Origin: Flavobacteriaceae bacterium
GTDB taxonomy: Bacteria > Bacteroidota > Bacteroidia > Flavobacteriales > Flavobacteriaceae
Direction of reading: 5' to 3'
Length of the DNA stretch: 64,000 nt
Assembly: GCA_002702745.1 (NCBI GenBank)
Contig: PABM01000006.1
Coordinates: 1-64,000 of the forward strand
Part shown: piece after piece, positions 53,052 through 63,306 of the stretch
Layout: the number at the start of each line of letters is the position of its first letter
Numbering within the stretch: position 1 is the first letter of the stretch
Made by a program: the position numbers and the translations under genes
Notes under the pieces: generated by a model
Told to the model about the DNA's origin: nothing
The model's database searches: none
What the model saw: only the letters and a program-made list of their open reading frames with translations

Positions 53052-55538
53052 ATGAAAAATATTACCCACAAATTATTTTTTGTAGTTCTTCTTCTGATGG
53101 GGACTACGATATATGCTCAAGAGTCTACTGAGACTGAACCCATGGATCTTGAGGAATTAGAGGAGGTTCTTTTAGTCGGCGGTGGGGTTATTGACCTTGC
53201 TGAAGACAGAAAAACTCCAGTTGCGGTTTCCACTATAACTGGTGAAGAGATCCAAAAAAAGATTGGAACCCAAGACATAACAATGACACTTGCGAACACT
53301 CCATCTATTTATGTGGCTGGTCAGTCGGGTGCCTTTGGTGACACTAGAATTGCGGTTCGTGGTTTTGATCAATCAAATACTGCATTCATGTTAAATGGAC
53401 AACCAATTAACGGAATGGAAGATGGTAAAATGTACTGGTCAAACTGGTCTGGTATGAACGACATTGCAAATGTTGTTCAGATTCAAAGAGGTCTAGGTGC
53501 TTCAAAATTAGCTATATCATCTGTTGGTGGTACAGTGAATTTTGTTATGAGATCCACCTCAAAGCAGCAAGGTGGTTTTGCTTATGCTGGTTTTGCTAAT
53601 GACAATTATCTTAAGACAACATTTTCATATGATACCGGTGAAAATGATAATGGTTGGTCAACAAGCATGCTTTTGACCCATTGGCAAGGTGATGGATACG
53701 CTGAAGGAACATTTGGTCAGGGTCAAACTTATTTCTTTTCATTAGGATATAAGATGAATGAGAAACACAACTTTAACTTTTTAATGACAGGTGCACCACA
53801 GTGGCATGATCAAAATTTCTCCAAGTCAATTGCAACTTACTTAGACTATGGTAGAAAATATAACAATAATTATGGTTACTATGGTGACACATACCTTACA
53901 GAGAGAAGAAATTTTTATCACAAACCTGTATTTAATTTAAATTGGGACTTTAACATTAGTGATAAATCAAACTTATCTACTGTATTGTATGCTTCCACTG
54001 GAAATGGTGGTGGAACAGGTGGTAGAGGTAATAGACAAAGAACGGAAGATGGTTACATAGATTATGATGCTATATACGACCAAAATGCTGCTGTTCCAGC
54101 AGGTGCAGGTGTATATTTTGGAAGCAATGATAACTATATAACAAGAGCTTCGATGAATATGCATAATTGGCTAGGAGCTGTTTCTAACTATGAAACAAAG
54201 TTATCAGATAATTTGAGTTTTAACCTAGGAGTTGATTTAAGAACTTACTATGGTGAACATTTTAGAATTGTAGAAAATTTCCATGGTTTAAGTTCATGGC
54301 AAGAAAATATAAGGTTAAGAGACCAAAATAATAATCATCAAACGTACGGCTCTTTTGGTACTTATAAATTTGTTTTAGCAACAGAAAGTATGGGTGCTAA
54401 TCCTTGGGAAGCTACTTTTAATAATTTTTCTCAGGATCAAAAAATAGCTTACAGTAATGACGAGAGAATTAATTATGGTGGGTTATTTACTCAACTGGAA
54501 TATGTAAATGATGATTTTTCAGCATTTTTCCAAGGATCTGTTTCTAAAACCATGTATCAAAGATGGGATCACTATCAATATGCTGATGATTCTTTAATAG
54601 ACGGAAGTTCTTCACAATCAACAGGGGAAGCTTTGCCTGCAGGTATAACGGACGGTGTAAAGTCTGATAAGGTAGATAATTTTGGTTTTAACGCTAAAGC
54701 TGGTGTTGGATTTGGAGTTGGAGAAAATGGTCAAGCTTACGTAAACGCTGGATATTACTCAAGAGCACCATATTTCGATAATATCTATCTAAATTATACA
54801 AACCAGATTAACCCAAATACTTCAAATGAAACTATTATTGGTCTTGAGGCTGGTTACGTTTATGAAGTTCCAAATTTTTCTGCAAGAGTTGATTTATATA
54901 GAACATCATGGGCTGATAGGGTAACTTCATCTTTCTATGTAGATAATGACGTAGTATTCTATAATATTTCTGAAGGTGTATCTCAATTACACCAAGGTGT
55001 TGAGCTTACTTTCTTTGCAAAACCCCAGGAAAATGTCCCTTACACATTAAAAGGGTTCCTTTCTTTAGGAGACTGGATTTATGAAGGTGATGCTATCTCA
55101 AGATTACAAGATGAAGACCAAAACATAATTTCTACTGAGACAGTTGATGTTGATGGTGGAAAAGTAGGCGATGCTGCTCAATTTTCAGCTGGTCTAGGTC
55201 TTGATGTAGATTTAGCTGAAAGATTATCTTTTGACTCAGATATTAGATTTTATGATGAATTATATGCTAATGTCGGTGCCGTAAAAGAAAATCTTGAATT
55301 ACCAAGCTACCATGTAGTTGATATGGGTTTATCTTTTAAAATGTTTGTCAATGATGGTACTTTAGATATTAGACTAAACGTCAACAATGTATTTGATAAT
55401 GTTTACATAAGTGAATTAAGGTCTGCTATTGCGGCTGGAGAGGGTACAGGTGTTTTATATGATGGAATTGATACTGCAAACCAAGGTTACTTCGGATTAG
55501 GCAGAACCTGGAATGTAGGTTTGAGATATAATTTCTAA
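53052..55538 (+). CDS. TonB-dependent receptor
   Basis: An 828-residue outer-membrane receptor: signal peptide at about 1-23, an acidic TonB-box-like stretch (Glu-Glu-Leu-Glu-Glu-Val), plug at about 45-180 with Val-Arg-Gly-Phe-Asp-Gln-Ser-Asn-Thr-Ala and Gly-Ala-Ser-Lys-Leu-Ala-Ile-Ser-Ser-Val-Gly-Gly, then a barrel ending in Leu-Arg-Tyr-Asn-Phe. The plug is closely related to the receptor at 56715; both carry Trp-Ser-Asn-Trp. Codon use is richer in GC than neighbours, suggesting high expression. TATTTTTG upstream (about 53014) may be its -7 box. The ligand is unknown. Confidence 0.9.
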   Translation: MKNITHKLFFVVLLLMGTTIYAQESTETEPMDLEELEEVLLVGGGVIDLAEDRKTPVAVSTITGEEIQKKIGTQDITMTLANTPSIYVAGQSGAFGDTRIAVRGFDQSNTAFMLNGQPINGMEDGKMYWSNWSGMNDIANVVQIQRGLGASKLAISSVGGTVNFVMRSTSKQQGGFAYAGFANDNYLKTTFSYDTGENDNGWSTSMLLTHWQGDGYAEGTFGQGQTYFFSLGYKMNEKHNFNFLMTGAPQWHDQNFSKSIATYLDYGRKYNNNYGYYGDTYLTERRNFYHKPVFNLNWDFNISDKSNLSTVLYASTGNGGGTGGRGNRQRTEDGYIDYDAIYDQNAAVPAGAGVYFGSNDNYITRASMNMHNWLGAVSNYETKLSDNLSFNLGVDLRTYYGEHFRIVENFHGLSSWQENIRLRDQNNNHQTYGSFGTYKFVLATESMGANPWEATFNNFSQDQKIAYSNDERINYGGLFTQLEYVNDDFSAFFQGSVSKTMYQRWDHYQYADDSLIDGSSSQSTGEALPAGITDGVKSDKVDNFGFNAKAGVGFGVGENGQAYVNAGYYSRAPYFDNIYLNYTNQINPNTSNETIIGLEAGYVYEVPNFSARVDLYRTSWADRVTSSFYVDNDVVFYNISEGVSQLHQGVELTFFAKPQENVPYTLKGFLSLGDWIYEGDAISRLQDEDQNIISTETVDVDGGKVGDAAQFSAGLGLDVDLAERLSFDSDIRFYDELYANVGAVKENLELPSYHVVDMGLSFKMFVNDGTLDIRLNVNNVFDNVYISELRSAIAAGEGTGVLYDGIDTANQGYFGLGRTWNVGLRYNF

Positions 55539-55558
55539 TAACATTATCTCATAAAAAT

Positions 55559-55590
55559 AAAAAAGGCTCTCATTTTTGAGAGCCTTTTTT
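55559..55590. terminator. Bidirectional intrinsic terminator between convergent genes
   Basis: An A run, GGCTCTCA (55565-55572), a TTTT loop, TGAGAGCC (55577-55584) and a T run form a perfect 8-bp stem with A/T tracts on both sides. It lies between the stop of the forward receptor (55538) and the stop of the reverse EEP gene (55595), so it can serve both. Confidence 0.95.
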
Positions 55591-55594
55591 ATTT

Positions 55595-56641
55595 TTATTT
55601 TATTTCTTTAATAAGAAATATATATGGTGGTAAATGGTCACTATATCCACCGGTAAAAGCACCATACGAAAAGCTCCTATAAGGATAGCCTTTGAACTTT
55701 CCTTTTTTGTTTATTAAATAAGACTTGTTAAATACACCAGCTTTATAGAGCTGATAATCATTGTAATTCTTTTTTAAGAATGGTTTTGATAAAATTATTT
55801 GGTCAAACAATTGCCACTTATCTCTATACGCATTTGTTCCTATACCTTTTTCAACTAATATTTCTTCAAATGGATTATATAAATCATTTTTACCCACATC
55901 CTCAATTTTCTTTTTTGCTCCTAATATCTTTTTGATACTCTTGTCAAAAGGATCATCATTAAAATCCCCCATAGTAATAATTTTAGGGTTATTATGAATC
56001 TTTCTTAGTGAATCAATAATATTATTATTAACCTCTGCAGCAGCCATTCTTTTAGTTTCATCAGCTCCTCTAGAGGGCCAATGATTGACAATAAGGTGAA
56101 TTAACTCACCATCAAGGTTTCCGCTAACAACTAATTGATCTCTTGTATAACTTCTGTCACTTGTATTATTATAGTTGATGTATAAAACATGTGAATTTGA
56201 ATTTATTACTTCAAAAATATCTTTATTATACAATAAACTAACATCAATTCCACGTCTATCTGGAGAATCATAATGAACAATTCCGTAATTATATTTTGAA
56301 AGTTTTCCGTCTGCTATTAGATCTTCAACAACAGCTCTGTTTTCTACTTCACAAATTCCAACGATTGTGGGAGGTCTATTCGTTACATCATATCCAATTT
56401 CTGAAATTACTCTAGCAATATTTGAGACCTTTTGTTTGTAAATTTCCCCCCTATTATATTTTATTTCCATTATCGGGCTTGCCTCATCATTTTTGTTAAC
56501 ATCATTGATGGTGTCAAAAAGGTTTTCAAGATTATAGAATGCTAATGTGTGTATTTTGAATTTCCTCTCTTTATTTTGAGCCAGTGAATTAAATGAAATT
56601 AGTACTGAAAAAGCTATATAAAAGAATGATTTAATTTTCAT
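55595..56641 (-). CDS. Exported endonuclease/exonuclease/phosphatase-family protein
   Basis: A 348-residue protein with a signal peptide (about 1-21) and a full EEP domain: Tyr-Asn-Leu-Glu-Asn-Leu-Phe at about 36, Ile-Cys-Glu-Val-Glu-Asn with the metal-binding Glu, Val-Asn-His-Trp-Pro-Ser-Arg, Gly-Asp-Phe-Asn-Asp-Asp-Pro, and a final Ser-Asp-His. These are the catalytic residues of DNase I-like nucleases and phosphatases. Export suggests action on external or periplasmic nucleic acids or phosphoesters. It is divergent from the receptor and DUF5689 genes, which fits a shared scavenging task. Confidence 0.88.
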   Translation of the reverse strand: MKIKSFFYIAFSVLISFNSLAQNKERKFKIHTLAFYNLENLFDTINDVNKNDEASPIMEIKYNRGEIYKQKVSNIARVISEIGYDVTNRPPTIVGICEVENRAVVEDLIADGKLSKYNYGIVHYDSPDRRGIDVSLLYNKDIFEVINSNSHVLYINYNNTSDRSYTRDQLVVSGNLDGELIHLIVNHWPSRGADETKRMAAAEVNNNIIDSLRKIHNNPKIITMGDFNDDPFDKSIKKILGAKKKIEDVGKNDLYNPFEEILVEKGIGTNAYRDKWQLFDQIILSKPFLKKNYNDYQLYKAGVFNKSYLINKKGKFKGYPYRSFSYGAFTGGYSDHLPPYIFLIKEIK

Positions 56642-56714
56642 AAAAAGTATTTACAATTGACATTTAAACCGTAAATTTAACCTAATTATTGTAATAGTTG
56701 AAATATTTATCGAT

Positions 56715-59276
56715 ATGTATAAAACAAGACTAATATTAATTATAATATTACTTACAAACTTCAATATTTTTTCCCAGGTTGAAGAACAAATCTCTGTAAA
56801 TGACACAATTAATAATCTCTCTACCACAAATGATGTGGTAGATTTTTTTAGTATTTCTTTAAGTGATGATGAATTAAGCGATGACACTTCTGCATCTGAT
56901 AATATTTCTGGATTACTGAATTCATCTATGGATATTTTTTACAGAACTGCAGCTTATGAATTTAGTTCGTCTTTTTTCAAAGTTAGAGGTCTTGACTCAG
57001 ATAATGCTATTGTTCATATAAATGGCATTAAGATGAATAAGCTCTATAATGGGCGTCCCCAGTGGAGTAATTGGGGTGGATTAAATGATGTATTGAGAAA
57101 TCAAGAATTATCAAACGGATCTATTCCCCTTAAGTATAATTTCGGGGGAATTTTAGGTTCAAATAATATTAATATTAGGGCTTCTGAGTATGGAGAGGGT
57201 GGAAGAATCACATATTCTTCCTCAAATAGAAGTTACTCAAACAGATTAATGGCAACCTATAACTCTGGTATGCTTGAAAAAGGATGGGCATACTCTCTTT
57301 CGATTGGGAGAAGATGGGGAAATGAAGGTTATCAAGACGCTTCTTTTTATGATTCTAACTCTGCTTTTCTGTCAGTTCAGAAAATATTTAACATTAAGCA
57401 TAGTCTAAACCTTGCTGCAATTTACACTCCTAACAGAAGAGGTAAAGTATCACCTAATACTCAAGAGGTATATGATTTGAAAGGGATTAAGTATAACGAA
57501 TATTGGGGATATCAAGATGGTGAAAAAAGAAATTCAAGAGTAAAAAGAGTTGTTGAACCCATAATATTATTAAATCATGATTGGTCTATTGATGAAGATT
57601 CATCATTGGAAACAAGTGTTGGATATCAATTTGGGGAAATGGGTAACAGTAGGTTAGATTATGCAGGAGGTGGAAACCCAAGCCCTGCTTATTATCAGGA
57701 TTTGCCTAGCTACTATTTAGCTGATACAAATGGACCTGATTATGAGGGAGCTTATATTGCTCAGGAAAATTTTGTTAACGATGGTCAAATCAATTGGAAT
57801 AGAATATATGATGCTAATCTTACTAATAATTTATCCAATTTAAATGCCGCATATGTTTTATATGAAGATAGAGTTGATGACACTCAACTAACTATAAATT
57901 CAGCTTATAACAGAGAAATAAACGAGAATATCAAGATTACTTCGTCTGTTAATTTCAGAAACTTAGTATCAGATAATTTTGCAGAGATTTCGGATATGCT
58001 TGGTGGCTATTCATACTCTAATATTGATTCATTCGACAATTTAGATTATAATTTATTATCTCCAAACAGCATTGTTTCGGATGGAGATAAATTCAAGTAT
58101 CATTATAAAATGAATGCCGAGGAGATAAGTCTATTTTCCATGATTAATTTTTCATACAATAAACTTGAGTTTTACTTAGCAGGTGATTTAACAAATACAA
58201 CTTATCAAAGAGATGGTATTTTTGAAAACGAAGCAAATACGGGTAATTCATCTGGAAAAGGTGATGAAATTAAGTTTGACGGATATGGAATTAAAGCTGG
58301 TATAACATATAAGTTTTCAGGAAAACATATTCTAGATTTTAATTCAGCTTATTTACAAAAAGCCCCTTCCATCAGAAATACCTTTACAAATTCAAGGGTG
58401 AATCACAATATAGTAGGAAGTGATGTAAATGGATTAATAAATAATTTACCTATTACTGAAGAAAAAGTCATGTCATTTGATGCTAATTACATATTTAGAA
58501 CACCGATTTTTACTGGGAGACTTACTGGTTTTTATTCTGTGGTCAAAGATGCCAATGAGATTTCATTTTATTATGCTGATGGTCTAGTGGGATTTCAAGA
58601 CGATAGCGAGTTTATACAAGAGATTCTTCAAGGTATTGATAAGAAGTATTTAGGAGTTGAATTTGGTGTTGAGGCACAGATTATTCCCACTGTTAAGTTA
58701 AAGGGAGCTGCTTCTGTCGGACAATACACATATGATAATAATCCATATTTATATTTAGGTGCAGATAATAATACAGTTGCTGTTGGCCCCTCAAATCTTG
58801 AAAATTATAAGATTGCTGGTGGTCCTCAAAAAGCTTATTCAGTAGGATTTGAGTACAGAGATCCAGATTACTGGTTTATTGGCATTACATCAAACTTTTT
58901 TACTAATACTTATGTAGATGTAAGCCCTCTTACTAGAACTCAAAATTTTTATTTAGCACAAGACGGACTTCCTTTTAATGATTATGATATTAGTATTGCA
59001 AGAGATTTACTAAGACAAGAAAGATTTGATGACTATATGGTTGTTAACATGATTGGTGGTAAATCATGGAAAATAGATGATTATTTTATTGGGTTTTTTG
59101 CAAGTATCAATAACATACTTGATCAAAAATATAGAACTGGAGGATTTGAACAGGGTAGAAATGCTAACTACCAACAATTACTTCAAGACACTAATAAACC
59201 AAAGCGAGTTTTTGGACCTAAATACTGGTACGGTAGAGGGACCAATTACTTTTTAAACTTATACTTTAGATTTTAA
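56715..59276 (+). CDS. TonB-dependent receptor, first gene of a receptor/DUF5689 pair
   Basis: An 853-residue outer-membrane receptor: signal peptide at about 1-21, plug at about 60-185 with Phe-Lys-Val-Arg-Gly-Leu-Asp-Ser-Asp-Asn-Ala and Pro-Gln-Trp-Ser-Asn-Trp-Gly-Gly, then a barrel ending in Leu-Tyr-Phe-Arg-Phe. It has no carboxypeptidase-like domain. It lies 11 bp before the DUF5689 lipoprotein gene, arranged like a SusC/SusD pair with a different partner. The ATG at 56715 is 74 bp from the divergent EEP start. Confidence 0.9.
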   Translation: MYKTRLILIIILLTNFNIFSQVEEQISVNDTINNLSTTNDVVDFFSISLSDDELSDDTSASDNISGLLNSSMDIFYRTAAYEFSSSFFKVRGLDSDNAIVHINGIKMNKLYNGRPQWSNWGGLNDVLRNQELSNGSIPLKYNFGGILGSNNINIRASEYGEGGRITYSSSNRSYSNRLMATYNSGMLEKGWAYSLSIGRRWGNEGYQDASFYDSNSAFLSVQKIFNIKHSLNLAAIYTPNRRGKVSPNTQEVYDLKGIKYNEYWGYQDGEKRNSRVKRVVEPIILLNHDWSIDEDSSLETSVGYQFGEMGNSRLDYAGGGNPSPAYYQDLPSYYLADTNGPDYEGAYIAQENFVNDGQINWNRIYDANLTNNLSNLNAAYVLYEDRVDDTQLTINSAYNREINENIKITSSVNFRNLVSDNFAEISDMLGGYSYSNIDSFDNLDYNLLSPNSIVSDGDKFKYHYKMNAEEISLFSMINFSYNKLEFYLAGDLTNTTYQRDGIFENEANTGNSSGKGDEIKFDGYGIKAGITYKFSGKHILDFNSAYLQKAPSIRNTFTNSRVNHNIVGSDVNGLINNLPITEEKVMSFDANYIFRTPIFTGRLTGFYSVVKDANEISFYYADGLVGFQDDSEFIQEILQGIDKKYLGVEFGVEAQIIPTVKLKGAASVGQYTYDNNPYLYLGADNNTVAVGPSNLENYKIAGGPQKAYSVGFEYRDPDYWFIGITSNFFTNTYVDVSPLTRTQNFYLAQDGLPFNDYDISIARDLLRQERFDDYMVVNMIGGKSWKIDDYFIGFFASINNILDQKYRTGGFEQGRNANYQQLLQDTNKPKRVFGPKYWYGRGTNYFLNLYFRF

Positions 59277-59287
59277 AAACAGAAAAT

Positions 59288-60643
59288 ATGAAATTAATTA
59301 ATAAAATATCAATAGTATCTTTCATTACACTTTTTGCTTTTTCATGTGTTCAGGATGATGATTATTCTGTTCCACAAAGCATTGGCCAAGAAGAAAATCA
59401 AAAATTAGTTCAATTACTTAATGAAATTGAAAGTGGTTCAGCTGATTTAATGACTATTTCAGAGGTTAAGAACTTATTTGTTAGTGGGGAGGTAAATCAA
59501 ATTGAATCTAATTTGGTTGTTAGAGGATATATTTCTTCATCTGATTTTAGTGGTAATTTTTACAAAGAATTTTATATGCAAGATGAAATCGAAAATCCAT
59601 CTGCTGGAATTAAAGTTTCGATAAATCAGGTTGATAGCTATAACCAGTTTAATGTAGGTAGAGAAGTTTACATTAAGCTTCAAGGACTATCAGTTGGTGA
59701 AACTAATTCTGGTGATGGTGTGATTGCTATAGGTGGAGGAGGAAATGCAGCTGGAGATGAGATTTCTGAAATTTCAGAGAATAGAGCATCTGATTGTATT
59801 TTGAGATCAAGTAACAGTTTTACATTGGTACCTTTAGCTCTTAATTTATCAGAAATAAACGACAGCCATATTGGATTATATGTAAGCGCTCTAAGCGCAC
59901 AATTCTCAGCTGGGCTTGATGGTTTGACTTATGTTGATCCTGATGAAGATTACGATACTCAGCGGGATCTTGAAAGTTGTATTGACTCTGGTACACTAAA
60001 GCTTGAAACAAGTGCATTCTCTAATTTCAATGATTCTATGCTTCCAACAGAGTCAAGCGGTACAATAACGGGAATTATTACTCGTGACTATTTTGGAGAT
60101 AATAGAGTGATGATGTTAAATACTAAAGATGATGTAAATTTTGATTCGTCAAGATGTGATCCATTATTTGCTGATGACTTCTCGTCCAATAATTTAGATA
60201 ATTGGAATATTGTCAGTGTTGTTGGAGAACAGGGGTGGGAGATAACCCCTTACGGAAATCCTGCACCCAGCGCCAAGATTTCTGGTTTCAGTGGAGGAAG
60301 TAATGCTAATGAAGATTGGCTTATAACCAGTATAATTGATTTAAGCACACTATCAACAGTAACATTAAATTTTCAATCTGTAGTAAGATATAATGGACCT
60401 TCTTTGGAGGTATATGCTTCTTCTGATTATTCAGGAGGAGATCCTACATCTGATGGTAACTGGATTGAGCTTTCAGTAACATTAGATGCTGATAGTAGTA
60501 GCTGGTCTTCATGGACTGACTCTGGAAATATTGATTTAAGTTCTTATGCTGGGGGAAATGTATATATTGCATTTAAATATGTGTCTACATCATCTGCTTC
60601 GGCTACTTATGAGATAGATAATGTTTTACTTACGGGCGAATAG
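59288..60643 (+). CDS. DUF5689 lipoprotein with choice-of-anchor-J type C-terminal domain
   Basis: A 451-residue lipoprotein (Phe-Ala-Phe-Ser-Cys20). The first part (about 40-275) is a DUF5689 region with Val-Val-Arg-Gly-Tyr-Ile-Ser-Ser-Ser-Asp, an OB-fold-like beta domain. The second part (about 285-451) has the Phe-Ala-Asp-Asp-Phe-Ser ... Trp ... Asn-Glu-Asp-Trp-Leu-Ile-Thr-Ser pattern of cleaved-adhesin/choice-of-anchor-J jelly-roll domains. DUF5689 proteins often occur with exported EEP nucleases. It is probably a surface binding partner of the receptor just upstream. Confidence 0.8.
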   Translation: MKLINKISIVSFITLFAFSCVQDDDYSVPQSIGQEENQKLVQLLNEIESGSADLMTISEVKNLFVSGEVNQIESNLVVRGYISSSDFSGNFYKEFYMQDEIENPSAGIKVSINQVDSYNQFNVGREVYIKLQGLSVGETNSGDGVIAIGGGGNAAGDEISEISENRASDCILRSSNSFTLVPLALNLSEINDSHIGLYVSALSAQFSAGLDGLTYVDPDEDYDTQRDLESCIDSGTLKLETSAFSNFNDSMLPTESSGTITGIITRDYFGDNRVMMLNTKDDVNFDSSRCDPLFADDFSSNNLDNWNIVSVVGEQGWEITPYGNPAPSAKISGFSGGSNANEDWLITSIIDLSTLSTVTLNFQSVVRYNGPSLEVYASSDYSGGDPTSDGNWIELSVTLDADSSSWSSWTDSGNIDLSSYAGGNVYIAFKYVSTSSASATYEIDNVLLTGE

Positions 60644-60649
60644 TAAGTT

Positions 60650-61057
60650 ATGTCACATTCTATTGAAAATCAATATTTAGGGGAACTCAGGACCCATTCT
60701 ACACATTTGAAATCGTCAGATACAATTACCACTGACGCTCCAATTGATAATAATGGAAGAGGGGATGCTTTTTCTCCCACCGATTTGGTTGCATCTGCAT
60801 TATGTAGTTGCATGACAACAGTTATGGGAATTTGTGCAAAAAAAAATAATTTTGAACTCCCTAGATCAACAGCATATGTGACTAAAATTATGGATTCACA
60901 TCCTAGAAGAATATCAAAAATTATAATCGATATAAATTTTGATAATAATGATCTTTCCGATCAACAAACGGAAAAGTTAGTAGCTGTTGCAAAAGGATGT
61001 CCTGTTGCTCAAAGCTTAAGTTCTGATTTAATTCAAGAAGTTAAGTTCAACTTTTAA
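60650..61057 (+). CDS. OsmC family peroxiredoxin-like protein
   Basis: A 135-residue cytoplasmic protein. Cys52/Cys54 in Ala-Leu-Cys-Ser-Cys-Met and Cys117 in Gly-Cys-Pro-Val-Ala-Gln-Ser-Leu give the OsmC/Ohr reactive pair. OsmC proteins reduce organic hydroperoxides. It follows the DUF5689 gene after 6 nt, but its role does not obviously fit that unit. Confidence 0.93.
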   Translation: MSHSIENQYLGELRTHSTHLKSSDTITTDAPIDNNGRGDAFSPTDLVASALCSCMTTVMGICAKKNNFELPRSTAYVTKIMDSHPRRISKIIIDINFDNNDLSDQQTEKLVAVAKGCPVAQSLSSDLIQEVKFNF

Positions 61058-61405
61058 CTAACATTATTTTTAATAAGTATATTATGATAATAAATTTATT
61101 GTTTATCATTCTAGGTTTACTTATTTAAAGAAGAGATATCCTGTAAGTGTAATTTCGATTTTTACATATAAGTAAATCTGAAAACCCTCTGTCCTCTAAC
61201 TTAATCAAAAGGCAATCATTAAAGAGTTTGAAACAAATAAATTTTTAAGGTCTTGATACTATAATTATATTGATAACAAAACCGGGGTATCAAAAACTTT
61301 CTATCATCATAAGAATACAAATATTAAAATACACTAAGATAACTCTAAAATATTTTTGTATTTCTCACATGACCTAACTTAGTAAAAGAGAACTCTGATT
61401 GAATT
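61058..61405. other. 348-bp gap with no recognised feature
   Basis: This A/T-rich stretch lies between the convergent osmC-like and PorE-like genes. I found no convincing open frame, tRNA fold, strong hairpin with T tract or repeat. It may contain 3' untranslated regions of both genes. Confidence 0.6.
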
Positions 61406-63289
61406 TTATCTGGATATAATTATAAATTCTGATCTTCTATTCTTAGCATGATCATCTTTTGAACAGCCAGCACTACAGTCAATTTCTGGATCATCTTCAC
61501 CCATACCTACTCCGCTAATTCTATTTTCATCAATACCTTTTGAAATTACGTATTGAACGGTAGATTTTGCTCTTTTTTCAGAAAGCGATCTGTTATACTC
61601 AGCATTACCACGACTATCAGTATGAGATTCAGCTTTTACAACCATTTGAGGGTATTTTTTCAGAATTTCAACTAACTTATCAAGCTCAAAAGCTGCTTTA
61701 TTGGTAATATTAAATTTATCAAAATCAAAATATATCGGATTTAATTCAATTGTATCGTCAATAATTAATTTTTCAATAGGATCTAGGGCCACTACAAGCG
61801 TAGGAGGATCAACATCTAATAATTTAACATCAACAATTTTGCTATCATAATCCTCTTTTGCGATAACTAACTTAAATTCATCCTCACATTCAAAGATATA
61901 CTCAGCTTTACCATTACTATTTGTAGATTTGGAATTATTGATTATTCCAGTTTCATCCGAAACCGAAGTTAACGCTAAGTCTATAGGTTTTTTAGAAACA
62001 GCATCGACCACTTCAATTTCAAATAAAATATCGCAAATTGGTTTTAATTTTTTCAGTGCATATATATCATCATTACCAATACCACCAGATCTATTAGAAG
62101 ATACATATCCCGTTTCACCTTTTATAACAAATGAAAAATCATCAGCAGCACTATTAACGGGTATTCCAACATTTCTTACATTAGACCACTTATTATCAAT
62201 ATTTTTTGAATAAAAAACATCTAGCCCCCCAAGCCCCAGATGTCCATCTGACGAAAAATATAGAAAATTATTTTCCAATGATGGAAATGCCTCCTGACCT
62301 TCAGTGTTAATTTTTTGTCCGAGATTTTCAGGTTCACTGAAAGTCCCATCATCATTTATTTTAACTCTGTAGATATCATATAACCCATATCCTCCTGGCA
62401 TGTTGGATGAGAAATATAAATACTCTCCTTTTTCATCTAAAACAGGGTTTTTGTTAGAATAATTACTGTCGTTAAAAGGTAAGGCTTCAAACGAAATCCA
62501 TTTGTCATTTAGTCTGGTAGCTTTAAAAATATATAGTTGACTGTATTTCGTCTTATTTATTTCGTTTTTTTGAAACTCTTTTTCAAAATAACTTTCACGC
62601 GTAAAATAAGCCGTGTTACCGTCTTTACTAAAAGCTATAATTCCTTCATGAAACTTACTGCTAAAATCTTCGTATAATAATGGCTCAAGAAATGATCCTT
62701 TATCGTTAATAAATGAAGAATATATGTCTAAAAAAGGCTCATTATTCCATCCATATGATTTTCTGTCCTCATTTCGAGCGGAAACAAAATAAAGTTCATT
62801 ATTATAAATAGTTGACCCAAAATCAGAAAACTCACTATTAATACTTAGATTTTGAATATTAAATTTTTTCCCTTTGTCAATAATTTTGTCTATATAATTT
62901 GGAGTATTTTTAAAAGCAATTGCTCTTGAATCATAAGGTTTTTTTTCAGAAAATTTATTCATCCACAGGTTTGATTCAGCGTACTTACCATTAGCTTTTA
63001 GCATTTGAGCATATTTATAAATAACATCACTATCTTCTTTATCTACAATATTTTTATACCATTTTTCTGCATTTTTGGTATCAAAAATATTGTAGTAGCA
63101 TTCTGCTAATCTTTTAGTTATGTAATAATCACCTGGATTTTCCTTTATAAGGCTTAAATATTCTTCAGCTGCTTTTACAAATTCAAGTCTTTCATATAAC
63201 CTATCAGCCTTTTTTGTTTTGTTTATTTGAGCATATATAGTAGAATAGTTAATTCCTACTATTATAAAAAGTAAAATAATTTTTTTCAT
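61406..63289 (-). CDS. PorE-like OmpA-family protein (TPR, PD40 propeller, carboxypeptidase-like, OmpA)
   Basis: A 627-residue exported protein: signal peptide at about 1-20, TPR helices at about 25-125, PD40/WD40-like beta-propeller repeats (Leu-Tyr-Phe-Ser-Ser-Asn/Asp motifs, about 150-410), a carboxypeptidase-regulatory-like domain at about 420-500, and a C-terminal OmpA peptidoglycan-binding domain (about 515-627, ending Asn-Arg-Arg-Ser-Glu-Phe). This order is that of PorE and related T9SS-linked anchors. It lies 17 bp downstream of the PorP/SprF gene, the usual pairing for surface adhesin secretion. Confidence 0.87.
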   Translation of the reverse strand: MKKIILLFIIVGINYSTIYAQINKTKKADRLYERLEFVKAAEEYLSLIKENPGDYYITKRLAECYYNIFDTKNAEKWYKNIVDKEDSDVIYKYAQMLKANGKYAESNLWMNKFSEKKPYDSRAIAFKNTPNYIDKIIDKGKKFNIQNLSINSEFSDFGSTIYNNELYFVSARNEDRKSYGWNNEPFLDIYSSFINDKGSFLEPLLYEDFSSKFHEGIIAFSKDGNTAYFTRESYFEKEFQKNEINKTKYSQLYIFKATRLNDKWISFEALPFNDSNYSNKNPVLDEKGEYLYFSSNMPGGYGLYDIYRVKINDDGTFSEPENLGQKINTEGQEAFPSLENNFLYFSSDGHLGLGGLDVFYSKNIDNKWSNVRNVGIPVNSAADDFSFVIKGETGYVSSNRSGGIGNDDIYALKKLKPICDILFEIEVVDAVSKKPIDLALTSVSDETGIINNSKSTNSNGKAEYIFECEDEFKLVIAKEDYDSKIVDVKLLDVDPPTLVVALDPIEKLIIDDTIELNPIYFDFDKFNITNKAAFELDKLVEILKKYPQMVVKAESHTDSRGNAEYNRSLSEKRAKSTVQYVISKGIDENRISGVGMGEDDPEIDCSAGCSKDDHAKNRRSEFIIISR

Positions 63290-63306
63290 ATTAATTTATT
63301 ATTTAA

